A stretch of 64,000 nucleotides of DNA from Paenibacillus silvestris (GTDB lineage: Bacteria > Bacillota > Bacilli > Paenibacillales > NBRC-103111), in NCBI RefSeq assembly GCF_009882985.1, contig NZ_WTUZ01000010.1, positions 620,352 through 684,351 of the forward strand, given 5' to 3'. The notes under the pieces were generated by a model, which saw only the letters and a list, made by a program, of their open reading frames with translations, searched no databases and had not been told where the DNA came from. Positions 17,142-25,510 of this stretch are shown in pieces (the first letter of the stretch is position 1; each line of letters begins with the position of its first letter). The position numbers and the translations under genes were made by a program.

Positions 17142-18719
17142 TTGATAATCAATTGGATTCTTTTTGCTTACGCATTTGTATTTATGCTATATACGACAAT
17201 TCTTCACACTTCCATTAATACTCCTTTACAAATCCTTCTCGTTTTACTGTACATGACTAGCTTCCGTTTTCAAGCCAAACATGCTGCAATGCCCTGGCTT
17301 CGCTTATTGACCATTGGCCTTATACATTACATCGGCCATTTGAATTTGCTTCTCCCTCTATACATACTAACGCTATTCTATGATATTTATACAGAAGAAA
17401 ATCGCAAAAAATCGTGGGTGCTTGCCGCCTCCTACGCGCTCATTTTTCTAAGTAATGTGTATCTCATTAAAGGGATCTATGACCTGCTTTGGATTTATGT
17501 CGTTGAATGCTTGCTGCATTTCACGACTGTTGCCTTACTGACGAAAGCGACATACTCCACTCTCAAACAGGCTGATCGATTAAAGAAAGAACGATATTTA
17601 TTTTCGCAGCAGGATTCGTTAACAGGCCTTTACAACTACGAAGAATCCCATCGCCGGCTTGAACAGCTCATTCGTCAGAAGCAGGGATTGGTTCTGATCC
17701 TTATCGACTGTACGGATTTGAAGGCGATGAATACAAGCCGCGGCTTTCAGGCTGGAAACTTTATTCTGAAGCAGATGGCTGAGCTCCTCCAAATCTTGTT
17801 TAAAGATGCGCTCTTTATCGCAAGATACGGCGGTGATGAATTCGCGGTGGTGATGCCATTGGTTGCAGACCAATCAGCCAATTCCTCGTTAAAGCTAAAG
17901 CTTGATTCTGAGCTGCCTAAGTTAACCGGGATTCAAATTACATATGGAATTGCCTCCTACCCGCTAGATGGCTTGACGAAAGATGATCTAATCCTATTAG
18001 CTGAGAATAATTTATTCACGAAGAAACGTGAGTCGTGGTTAAACCGTGAAGAACACATGCTTAGGTCCGATAAGCTCAGAGTCATCGGCGAATTGGCCTC
18101 TGGCATGGCTCATGAAATACGGAACCCCCTTACAACGGTCAAAGGATTTTTACAAATCTCGAAAGCAAACGGTTACAATATCGAAAATTGGTACAGCTTG
18201 ATTATGGAAGAAATTGATCGCATGAGTGACTTAACCGGTGAATTCCTGCAATTCTCCAAGCCGCATAGCATCGATTTCCGAGTTTACTCTTTACACGAGT
18301 GTGTGCTCAAGGTCATTGCACTGATGGAGTCGGAAGCAACCCGATTCGGTCATCAAATCCACTACAAAGAAGCGGTGGATCCCCTTCTTGTTTTGATGGA
18401 TCAAGATAAAATGATTCAATTACTGCTCAATATCGTTAAAAATGCCTGTGAAGCTATGGAAGAAAATGGTGTCGTGCACATGCAATTGACGTCTGATGCC
18501 AAAAACGTGACCGTCGTAATTGCAGATAATGGTCCTGGGATTCCGGGTGAGCAGTTAGAAAAGATCTTCCATCCCTTCTTTACGACGAAAGAATCTGGCA
18601 CAGGACTTGGTTTATCGATCTGCTACAAAATCGTACAAGATCACCAAGGAACGCTGGAGGTTGAAAGTGAGCTTGGAACCGGCACAAGATTCATCATCAC
18701 TTTCCCTTTGGCGCAATAA
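17142..18719 (+). CDS. membrane GGDEF domain-histidine kinase fusion
   Basis: A 525-residue hybrid sensor. Residues 1-150 hold about six membrane segments. A GGDEF domain spans about residues 165-300 with an intact RYGGDEF motif, but the usual ND, GH and GD positions upstream read NT, GF and GN, and the inhibitory RxxD site is missing. A HisKA domain follows (His in GMAHEIRNPLTTVKG, near residue 325) and then HATPase_c (N-box NIVKNACEAM, G1 DNGPGIPG, G2 GTGLGLSI). The kinase half resembles sporulation kinases. The start is TTG at 17142 after GCAGGAGATG. It may couple nucleotide sensing to the phosphorelay. Confidence 0.9.
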   Translation: MIINWILFAYAFVFMLYTTILHTSINTPLQILLVLLYMTSFRFQAKHAAMPWLRLLTIGLIHYIGHLNLLLPLYILTLFYDIYTEENRKKSWVLAASYALIFLSNVYLIKGIYDLLWIYVVECLLHFTTVALLTKATYSTLKQADRLKKERYLFSQQDSLTGLYNYEESHRRLEQLIRQKQGLVLILIDCTDLKAMNTSRGFQAGNFILKQMAELLQILFKDALFIARYGGDEFAVVMPLVADQSANSSLKLKLDSELPKLTGIQITYGIASYPLDGLTKDDLILLAENNLFTKKRESWLNREEHMLRSDKLRVIGELASGMAHEIRNPLTTVKGFLQISKANGYNIENWYSLIMEEIDRMSDLTGEFLQFSKPHSIDFRVYSLHECVLKVIALMESEATRFGHQIHYKEAVDPLLVLMDQDKMIQLLLNIVKNACEAMEENGVVHMQLTSDAKNVTVVIADNGPGIPGEQLEKIFHPFFTTKESGTGLGLSICYKIVQDHQGTLEVESELGTGTRFIITFPLAQ

Positions 18720-18730
18720 CATCGACATAG

Positions 18731-18760
18731 AAAAAGCCGCTGTATTTACAGCGGCTTTTT
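18731..18760. terminator. bidirectional terminator
   Basis: AAAAAGCCGCTGTA pairs with TACAGCGGCTTTTT around a two-base centre. It serves both the kinase gene and the convergent acetyltransferase. Confidence 0.9.
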
Positions 18761-19183
18761 CATTCTTACGTGCAGAATCCCTGCATCGTAGAAGGGTTCT
18801 GTCGAGATGACTTTGTATCCCAGTTGATCATAGAACCCCTCTGCTTGACACTGCGCATCGAGAATGGATGACGTGCAGTTCAATTCGCGGGCTTGCTGCT
18901 CCATGGCTAGAATAATTTGCTTGCCAAGGGATTGGCCTCTATATTCTTTCAAAACAGCTACGCGCTGCAACTTGGCAGTTTGGGGCTGGTATTCATACCA
19001 ACGGCCTGTGGCGACAGGTTGTTCGCCGTCTAGAATAAGAAAATGATGGCAGGCTTCCGGCGATTCGTCCTTCTCGTCCATCTCCAAGTGTTCTGGCACT
19101 TGCTGCTCGTCTACGAATACTTTGAAACGAACCTTAAAACATTCTTTCAGTTGATCTTGATGTGTAACGCGAATGATTTCCAT
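18746..19183 (-). CDS. GNAT family N-acetyltransferase (YjcF-like)
   Basis: A 145-residue GNAT protein. The acetyl-CoA binding loop reads LKEYRGQSLGKQII (Q/RxxGxG/A variant) near residue 80, and the preceding strand has LQRVAVL. The N-terminal FKVRFKVFVDEQQVP motif marks the YjcF/ElaA-like subgroup. Substrate unknown. The stop codon lies inside the right arm of the shared terminator. Confidence 0.9.
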   Translation of the reverse strand: MEIIRVTHQDQLKECFKVRFKVFVDEQQVPEHLEMDEKDESPEACHHFLILDGEQPVATGRWYEYQPQTAKLQRVAVLKEYRGQSLGKQIILAMEQQARELNCTSSILDAQCQAEGFYDQLGYKVISTEPFYDAGILHVRMKKPL

Positions 19184-19259
19184 GTGGACTTTCTTCCTTT
19201 CAATGAATATTCCTTGATCTTATCTCATTCATGAAAAGATGTCCACATGCGCCCAAAGT

Positions 19260-19721
19260 CTACTTTTTTTTCTCCAGCAGATAACTGGAAGCCCCAATTG
19301 CTACCCCCAAAATCGCACCGCCCAAAACTTCCCGCGGCAAATGCCCAAGCCTTTCCTTCAACGCTTTACGTCTGCGGGTATGGTATAAGCCTGGATGCTG
19401 CTTAGCTAATCGCTCCACTTGCTCATCAATTTCATTGACTTCTACAGCAATTTCCCCTGCTGCAAGACGCACTCCCATGGCATCATACATGACGACGGCT
19501 CCAAAAACAGAGGTAATGGCAAAATCAATGGCAGAAAGCCCTCTTTTCATAGCGATATAAGTAGCCAAAGCCGACACGCCCGCGGAGTGCGAACTTGGCA
19601 TTCCACCCGTTTGAATGAGTTGCGACCAATCCCACTTCTTCGCCGTCATATAAGTAAGAGGAATTTTTATCGCCTGTGCGGTACCAATTCCTAGCAATGC
19701 TGTTACAAGTGCTCGATTCAT
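19260..19721 (-). CDS. divergent PAP2 family membrane protein (YuiD-like, DUF212)
   Basis: A 153-residue membrane protein of the DUF212 family: KWDWSQLIQTGGMPSSHSAGVSALAT carries the SxxSH phosphatase-like signature, followed by AVVMYDAMGVRLAAG and a C-terminal LGHLPREVLGGAILGVAIG segment. Four hydrophobic segments are seen. I start at the ATG at 19721, preceded by GTGAGGTGAG; the frame stays open further upstream without a better signal. Proposed role is a lipid-phosphate phosphatase-like activity; not proven for the family. Confidence 0.88.
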   Translation of the reverse strand: MNRALVTALLGIGTAQAIKIPLTYMTAKKWDWSQLIQTGGMPSSHSAGVSALATYIAMKRGLSAIDFAITSVFGAVVMYDAMGVRLAAGEIAVEVNEIDEQVERLAKQHPGLYHTRRRKALKERLGHLPREVLGGAILGVAIGASSYLLEKKK

Positions 19722-19879
19722 TCTGCTCACCTCACTTGTAGCATCCAACACAGGTTTAGATTCTATTCGTAAATTTTGATACAATAGGAGTGTTAGCTTA
19801 CGAAGAAAGTTTTCCTGCGAAAAACTCCATGCATTTGCTAGCAACGTCAGTTTTCTTTTGAAAACTTTAAGGAGTGTGA

Positions 19880-20314
19880 ATGATGAATATCGCTTTTTTC
19901 CTTTTACCAAAATCCGAAGTTATTACAACAACCTTACAAACAACACTTCGTCAAACACTTGAGCGTATGGAATATCACCGTTACACGGCGGTGCCGATCT
20001 TATCCGACGATGGTCATTATGTAGGTACCGTTACCGAAGGCGATTTGTTATGGTTCTTGAAAAATTCAGAAGGTGTTTCATTCGAGAACGCCCACCGTCA
20101 TTTGCTTTCTGAGGTTCCCCTGCGCGTCCAAAATAAACCCGTTCATATCCATGCAGACATGGTAGATCTCATTGATTTAGCCAAAGTGCAAAACTTCGTG
20201 CCGATTGTTGATGATTCCGATAAGTTTATCGGCATTGTGCGAAGAAGTGAAATCATCGAATATTGCGCAAAACAAGTCGTGTTCAAATCCCCCTCCGCTG
20301 CAGGAGAGAGGTAG
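19880..20314 (+). CDS. CBS domain pair protein
   Basis: A 144-residue protein made of two CBS motifs, the first with YTAVPILSDDGHYVGTVTEGDLLW and the second with FVPIVDDSDKFIGIVRRSEIIEY. Such stand-alone pairs bind adenosyl nucleotides and regulate partners; Bacillus YkuL/DarB binds c-di-AMP, but this sequence is not close enough to call it that. Strong AAGGAG precedes two adjacent ATG codons (19880 and 19883). Its last 32 bp overlap the convergent glycosyltransferase gene. Confidence 0.88.
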   Translation: MMNIAFFLLPKSEVITTTLQTTLRQTLERMEYHRYTAVPILSDDGHYVGTVTEGDLLWFLKNSEGVSFENAHRHLLSEVPLRVQNKPVHIHADMVDLIDLAKVQNFVPIVDDSDKFIGIVRRSEIIEYCAKQVVFKSPSAAGER

Positions 20315-21491
20315 TCACAGCATGTCTGATCAGGTAGACGATTTGAGTCATCACATGCGCACTCGCCAGCATCAGAAATGGCAGCATGGCATACACATAA
20401 CGATTAACTGGAATAAATACCATATGAACACCTAGAATAACGAGAAATGCAGCGGCAAGGTATTGGACTGCTTGGTTGCGGATGAAAGTCATCATGGCAA
20501 TGCTCCCCGCACTGATCACAAAGGTGTGTAGATGCGTCATCATGGACATATACCAAGCAGGGACGGAAAACGGATAAGGTCCGACCCACATCGTTTTGAA
20601 AAACACTTGTAATTTTCCAATTGTAATCCATTTCAGCCATAATCGCGGCTCTGTGATCAGTCCATCTCTGATCCTTTTCATTCCCTCTGCGAATTGATGA
20701 TCTTTATCGATATGGTCCCAATCAATGGAATCTCGGAAGTACGGGTCCGTTCCTCCCAGGAACGGATTGCCCGCTTCCCCTTTGGCGATGAAAATAAATT
20801 GATGGAAACTCAGCCAATTCCGAATCCACCAAGGCATCATTACGCAGACAAATGCAACAGCTGCGTACCAAGCATAGGTGATGTCGATTTTCTTCGTTTT
20901 TCCCCAAAGCAGCAGATAAGGTAAGAGGCCAAGCGGCAGCACATTCGGTCGTATAAGTACGCAAAGGCCAAGCAGCAGCCCCATCCATAGATGATCCTTC
21001 CTCTTGTTATCCTGTATCATTCGCACCTGAACATAGATTAAGGCTGTAAAAACCGTCAAAAACGGTACCTCCGTCAATATCAGAGAGGTTGACCAAACGT
21101 AGGACGGATATACCGCGGCAAAGCCGCTTGCGATAAGTCCTGTTAACGGATGAAACAGTCTTTTGCCTATTAGAAATAGGAACCCTATAGCACCCAATGC
21201 AATAAAACAGTTCAAGACACGAACAACCATAAATGCGGATTCCAGCGACTCATAGCCTGTAAGTTTAAAAATAGCCGCTAGAAACAACGGAAAACCCGGT
21301 GTAACGAGTGAATTGGGCACGGTATCCCGATAGGCATAAATGCCCTTGTCTAATAGCTGCACAGCTGTCTTCGTATACTCCAGCTGATCCCACTCAAGTG
21401 GGGGATACTCCGCTTCAAGCACATAGTGCAGGCGGAGATACAAGGCCACTGCCATGATGACAAACAACAAGACCCCAATACCACGTTTCAT
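20283..21491 (-). CDS. GT-C type membrane glycosyltransferase (PMT/ArnT-like)
   Basis: A 402-residue polytopic protein with about ten membrane segments. The first extracytoplasmic loop has acidic residues of the DxD/ExD type (EWDQLEYTKTA), as expected for enzymes using polyprenyl-phosphate sugars. A second conserved-looking stretch is NPFLGGTDPYFRDS. It is last in a four-gene operon with a DPM1-like GT2, a DUF2304 protein and an EamA half-transporter. The predicted role is final sugar transfer to an envelope acceptor outside the membrane; acceptor unknown. Confidence 0.85.
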   Translation of the reverse strand: MKRGIGVLLFVIMAVALYLRLHYVLEAEYPPLEWDQLEYTKTAVQLLDKGIYAYRDTVPNSLVTPGFPLFLAAIFKLTGYESLESAFMVVRVLNCFIALGAIGFLFLIGKRLFHPLTGLIASGFAAVYPSYVWSTSLILTEVPFLTVFTALIYVQVRMIQDNKRKDHLWMGLLLGLCVLIRPNVLPLGLLPYLLLWGKTKKIDITYAWYAAVAFVCVMMPWWIRNWLSFHQFIFIAKGEAGNPFLGGTDPYFRDSIDWDHIDKDHQFAEGMKRIRDGLITEPRLWLKWITIGKLQVFFKTMWVGPYPFSVPAWYMSMMTHLHTFVISAGSIAMMTFIRNQAVQYLAAAFLVILGVHMVFIPVNRYVYAMLPFLMLASAHVMTQIVYLIRHAVTTSLLQRRGI

Positions 21492-21514
21492 TTCGTGACT
21501 CCCCCTTTTTCCTC

Positions 21515-21871
21515 TTATTTCGCCAGTAGAAAAGCGCCTCCCACCAACAAGAACAGCCCCACCAATTGCGAGGACGAAAATGATTCTTTAAATATCAACC
21601 AACCGAACAACGCTCCAAAAACATAAGCTATAGACTGTAGCGGATAGACACGACTGAGGTCGAATTTGCTTAATGCATAAAACCAAATCAGCGTTGCCAC
21701 TGCATATAACAAACATCCTGCCAGAATATAGGGCTGCATCAAAACAGCTCCTAAATTAGTTAGTCCCGTTAGCGGCATTCGGGTAAGCGCTATTTTCCAG
21801 ACAATTTGACCGCAGACTAGCAAAACGACATTCAGGCACACAACGACTAGTGGTTGCTGTAACAGGGTCAT
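21515..21871 (-). CDS. EamA-type four-segment transporter (ArnE/F- or EmrE-like)
   Basis: A 118-residue protein with four membrane segments, a single EamA unit. The third and fourth segments contain YALSKFDLSRVYPLQSI and FGWLIFKESFSSSQLVG, typical of the drug/metabolite superfamily. Its position between the sugar-loading and sugar-transfer genes suggests that it flips the lipid-linked sugar across the membrane, the role of ArnE/ArnF or GtrA-type proteins. It overlaps the upstream DUF2304 gene by 4 bp. Flippase function is inference. Confidence 0.85.
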   Translation of the reverse strand: MTLLQQPLVVVCLNVVLLVCGQIVWKIALTRMPLTGLTNLGAVLMQPYILAGCLLYAVATLIWFYALSKFDLSRVYPLQSIAYVFGALFGWLIFKESFSSSQLVGLFLLVGGAFLLAK

Positions 21872-22212
21872 TTTGAGCCACCTCCACGTAACTGCTCCTC
21901 TAACAGAGCTACCTCTTGAACTAGCCGGGTTAATTTACGATGAAGCTTCGAAATGACAAGTGTCAAATGCATAATAAACGCAAGTGAAAATAACAATCCC
22001 ACTAGAAACAATAAAGAAGGCGCATAATGAACATGCAGCTTGTGTGATACTACATCCAGTAAGCTTGGAAATAGGCTGAACAAAGCCATCATAAATCCAA
22101 GTATTAGCCACAGAATGGCATACTGTTCCTGCAGCTTCTGCCTGCGTATCAGTTCTACAGAAATGAATATAAACACTAAGCAACAGGCTACGGCCATTAA
22201 ATAGACATTCAT
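21868..22212 (-). CDS. DUF2304 family membrane protein
   Basis: A 114-residue protein with three hydrophobic segments (residues 1-22, 32-52 and 66-88) and a charged C-terminal helix with heptad-like spacing (LTRLVQEVALLEEQL) that may form a coiled coil. The EQYAILWLILG segment is characteristic of DUF2304. Members typically sit beside DPM1-like glycosyltransferases, as here. A scaffold or accessory role to the transferase is likely but unproven. Confidence 0.85.
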   Translation of the reverse strand: MNVYLMAVACCLVFIFISVELIRRQKLQEQYAILWLILGFMMALFSLFPSLLDVVSHKLHVHYAPSLLFLVGLLFSLAFIMHLTLVISKLHRKLTRLVQEVALLEEQLRGGGSK

Positions 22213-22218
22213 CTTCGA

Positions 22219-22917
22219 TCAACTCACATCACGGATTCTTGAAATACATACAGCTAAAGATACTTTAAGCATATAGTAGAGCGATTTGACTGGCGTAATG
22301 GATGATCGCCCTGCTTTCCTTGCATGCATCAGCACGGATACTTCCTTCACTCTAAAGCGTTTTCTTACCAGCAGCACAATAGCTTCAACCTCTGGGTAAT
22401 CCTCCGGATATTCCTCGGCAAAAAATTCAATGATAGGCCGATTCACCGCACGGAATCCTGAGGTTGGATCTGTGAACGTTTTGCCGGTCATCCACCCAAT
22501 CATCCATGTGAAAAATAGAATGCCTACTCTTCGGTTCCAGGCTGATCGATAACTTGTTTTCACCAGAAATCGAGAGCCAATGCAGCAATCTACCTGCCCC
22601 TCTTCAATTGGCCCTAGAATATAAGACAGCGCCTCAGGGTCATGCTGGCCGTCTGCATCAATTTGCACAGCGATGTCATACCCATGCCTTAGCGCATATA
22701 AATAACCCGTCTGCATAGCCCCTCCGATGCCTAGGTTGACGGGTAAATCAATCACCGTTGCTTGCTGTGTCATTCGAGCAACCCGCGATGTCTGATCTTT
22801 GGATCCATCATTGATGATCACAATATCCATCTCAGGTTGTGCACAATGAATAGCCGCCACGACATGCGCTATACTTTTTTCTTCATTGTATGCTGGAATG
22901 ATGGCAAGCTTTTTCAC
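22219..22917 (-). CDS. family 2 glycosyltransferase, DPM1/polyprenyl-phosphate type
   Basis: A 232-residue GT-A enzyme predicted to load a sugar from its nucleotide onto undecaprenyl phosphate. Motifs are the N-terminal AIIPAYNEEKSI, the DG pair in VIINDGSKDQTS, NLGIGGAMQTGYLYA and the metal-binding IDADGQHDPEA. It lacks the C-terminal membrane pair of CsbB-like enzymes. I start at GTG 22917 because AAGGAGGGAG is correctly placed; an ATG at 22971 is a longer alternative. First gene of the four-gene glycosylation operon. Confidence 0.9.
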   Translation of the reverse strand: MKKLAIIPAYNEEKSIAHVVAAIHCAQPEMDIVIINDGSKDQTSRVARMTQQATVIDLPVNLGIGGAMQTGYLYALRHGYDIAVQIDADGQHDPEALSYILGPIEEGQVDCCIGSRFLVKTSYRSAWNRRVGILFFTWMIGWMTGKTFTDPTSGFRAVNRPIIEFFAEEYPEDYPEVEAIVLLVRKRFRVKEVSVLMHARKAGRSSITPVKSLYYMLKVSLAVCISRIRDVS

Positions 22918-23062
22918 AGAACTTGCTCCCTCCTTATGTGAGGTTTGGCCTTCTAGCCAGACTAATTCCAAGCATACCCTCTTCGCCTCCTAAATAAACC
23001 AGTTGCCTAAAGCCGTGGATAGGGTTCGCACTCCAGAGACAGACTAAGAGGAAAACTTTGCT

Positions 23063-24400
23063 TTGAAAGGAAGGATATCCCTGAATCCAATGAACCAGAA
23101 CAAGCAATGGCTATTAGATAAACTTGGCCCTTCCGACGATTTGGAGCATCGTTTGATCCAATCCAATCATTTTCAGGTCGAAATTTTATTTATCACCAAT
23201 ATTTGTGACAGCACCTTAATCAGAGACGATATCATCCAACCGTTTTTCCAGATGAAACAGGAAGCCGAATATGAAAATTATTTACTCTCTTTTCCTGGCT
23301 GCGTGCGACCTGCGTCCAATGTTGATGCTCTGAACAAAATTACAGCGGGCCATATTGCCATATTGTTCAGAGAACGCATCCTGCTTTTCAATGCCGCCCA
23401 AATAAAGGCCGCTGCACTCAGTGATGCACAAGTGGAAGCAACGATTCAAGGACCACAAACGGGCTTTTGCGAGCACATTGATACGAATATCAACCTGATC
23501 CGCTTCCGTTACCAGAACAACTCATTGCGCGTGGAGTGTCTGGAGATCGGACGGTTATCCAAATCTAGGCTATGCATGATGTATGACGATTTGCAAGTCG
23601 ACCATCAGATACTTGATCAAGTAAGAAAAGCGATTGATGAGATCAAGGTTGACACCTTGCAATCAGCTAATGAGCTAACTCAACTGTTAAACAAACAGAA
23701 GTTTTCTATCTTTCCCACCTTCCTAACGACAGAGCGTCCTGACAGAGCCATTCTCAATATATCGCAAGGAAAAGTCATATTAATGCTCGAAGGAACGCCA
23801 TTTGTTCTGATTTTGCCCGTCGTGTTTTATGATTTCTACTCGGCTATGGATGATAACTATCAGCTATCTTTAGTTAGCTATTTCCTGCTTATCTTGCGTT
23901 ACATTGCTTTGTTATTGAGTTTAATTTTACCTGCAGCCTACGTCGCGCTTACCGCCTACAATCCAGAAATATTCCGAGTCCAAGTCGCCCTGTCCATCGC
24001 TGGCAGCCGAGCTTCTGTGCCCTATCCGGCCTATGTCGAAGTCCTGCTCATGCTGATCCTAATGGAGCTTCTGCTTGAAGCAAGCATCCGTTTACCGAAA
24101 TCTGTAGGTTCCACAGCTACTACAGTTGGCGGATTAATACTAGGACAAGCTGCTACTTCCGCAGGCTTAATCAGCAATATCATGATTATTATCGTATCCA
24201 CGGTAGCGATCTCCAACTTTGTCGTTCCCATAAATTCAATGAGCTTCGCGATGAGAATCATGAAATATCCCCTTGTCCTGCTCGCGTCCATGTTGGGCAT
24301 CACGGGAGTTGTGCTTGGGCTCATTGGCATGACGGCTTATATGTCAAATTTAAGAAGCTTTGGCGTTCCCTATTTACGCTTATTTTTCTATCGTAAATAG
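23063..24400 (+). CDS. spore germinant receptor subunit A (GerA family)
   Basis: A 445-residue GerAA-type subunit of the inner-membrane germinant receptor. The soluble N-terminal half (residues 10-240) is followed by membrane segments, with the hallmark GTPFVLILPVVFYDFYS, PAAYVALTAYNPE and KSVGSTATTVGGLILGQAA. It is slightly shorter than usual (480-550). The start is uncertain: TTG 23063 with a moderate ribosome binding site, or ATG 23090, far from AAGGAAGG. It is followed at 33 bp by subunits B and C. Confidence 0.92.
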   Translation: MKGRISLNPMNQNKQWLLDKLGPSDDLEHRLIQSNHFQVEILFITNICDSTLIRDDIIQPFFQMKQEAEYENYLLSFPGCVRPASNVDALNKITAGHIAILFRERILLFNAAQIKAAALSDAQVEATIQGPQTGFCEHIDTNINLIRFRYQNNSLRVECLEIGRLSKSRLCMMYDDLQVDHQILDQVRKAIDEIKVDTLQSANELTQLLNKQKFSIFPTFLTTERPDRAILNISQGKVILMLEGTPFVLILPVVFYDFYSAMDDNYQLSLVSYFLLILRYIALLLSLILPAAYVALTAYNPEIFRVQVALSIAGSRASVPYPAYVEVLLMLILMELLLEASIRLPKSVGSTATTVGGLILGQAATSAGLISNIMIIIVSTVAISNFVVPINSMSFAMRIMKYPLVLLASMLGITGVVLGLIGMTAYMSNLRSFGVPYLRLFFYRK

Positions 24401-24433
24401 GGCGAGTCCTACCTGAGTGGGGAGATTGCACCG

Positions 24434-25510
24434 ATGATCCGTTATTTTTACTATTTAGTTTTATTAAATATGCTGGCGAACATCATCCTCTTTGTCCCTC
24501 GTATTCTTCTTGCACACAGATTCGAAGGAAGTATGATGTCGCTGGTCTTATCTGTTCCGATCGGTTTCACCCTCCTGTATGTTTTCGTCAAAAGTATTTC
24601 GAAGTTCCCTGGACAGGGTTTCCCGGAAATATTAAAAAAACACGCGCCGCGATGGGTGTGTATCTTCATTTTGATCTATTTTATTGCCAATTGGTTTTTA
24701 GCCGGGATGATAACATTGATTGCCTTTAGCGAGATCACCAAAAAGTATATTAATCCCGATATTTCGTCGATGCTAATTGTTTTAGCTTTCGTGATTGTTG
24801 TTGGCATGATTGCCCGTTTAAAATCAGAATCCGTTCTTTTCTGCATGGAAATATTGCTGGTTACCAATGTCCCCATTATTGCCTGGGTCTTGTATAAAGC
24901 TGTAACGAATGAAGCTATGCATTATGATGCTTGTTTCGAAATAGCTACCCATATACTGAATAGGCCAACGTGGGATTCAATATCAGCTGGCACTTACATT
25001 TTCACTGGATATACGAATTTAGTTATCTTCAACAGGCTCCTTAAGCCAAATAAAAAAATTCCCTTACTCTGGACAATTCCGATTGTTGGAACCTGTGTTT
25101 TGCTAGCAAGTTTTTTGATTCCAGTGGGTTACCATGGCACCATGGCGGTAAATACTTACATATACCCTTGGATTTCAACCTCAGATTCTATGCGTGTAGA
25201 ATTTGGTTTAGTAGAAAGGGTCTTATTTATTTTCATGCTGCTGTATACCAATATTAGTTTGGCTGGTTCCTTTATCCATTGGCATGTGGGTGTAGAATTT
25301 TTTAAAGAGCTGATTCCCAGCCAGAAAGAAAAAACCTACTTCACTTGGGCCGTAGTCGCCGCAATGGGTGGGATCACTTTTTTGCTCAGCTACTTCTTCA
25401 ACGACAATTCCCTATTCAATTTTGGCACTCTTTATCTAAATATAAGACTGGTTTCTGAAATTGCCTTGGTGATTATCATTGTTATTTTGGCCAGGAGGAA
25501 AATCGCGTGA
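24434..25510 (+). CDS. spore germinant receptor subunit B (GerB family permease)
   Basis: A 358-residue protein with ten membrane segments in the amino acid/polyamine/organocation superfamily, endospore germination branch. Typical features are the short N-terminus, KFPGQGFPEILKKHAPRW in the loop after segment 2, and a long loop near residues 215-230 before the last segments. It is predicted to bind the germinant. It overlaps subunit C by 4 bp (GTGA). Confidence 0.92.
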   Translation: MIRYFYYLVLLNMLANIILFVPRILLAHRFEGSMMSLVLSVPIGFTLLYVFVKSISKFPGQGFPEILKKHAPRWVCIFILIYFIANWFLAGMITLIAFSEITKKYINPDISSMLIVLAFVIVVGMIARLKSESVLFCMEILLVTNVPIIAWVLYKAVTNEAMHYDACFEIATHILNRPTWDSISAGTYIFTGYTNLVIFNRLLKPNKKIPLLWTIPIVGTCVLLASFLIPVGYHGTMAVNTYIYPWISTSDSMRVEFGLVERVLFIFMLLYTNISLAGSFIHWHVGVEFFKELIPSQKEKTYFTWAVVAAMGGITFLLSYFFNDNSLFNFGTLYLNIRLVSEIALVIIIVILARRKIA

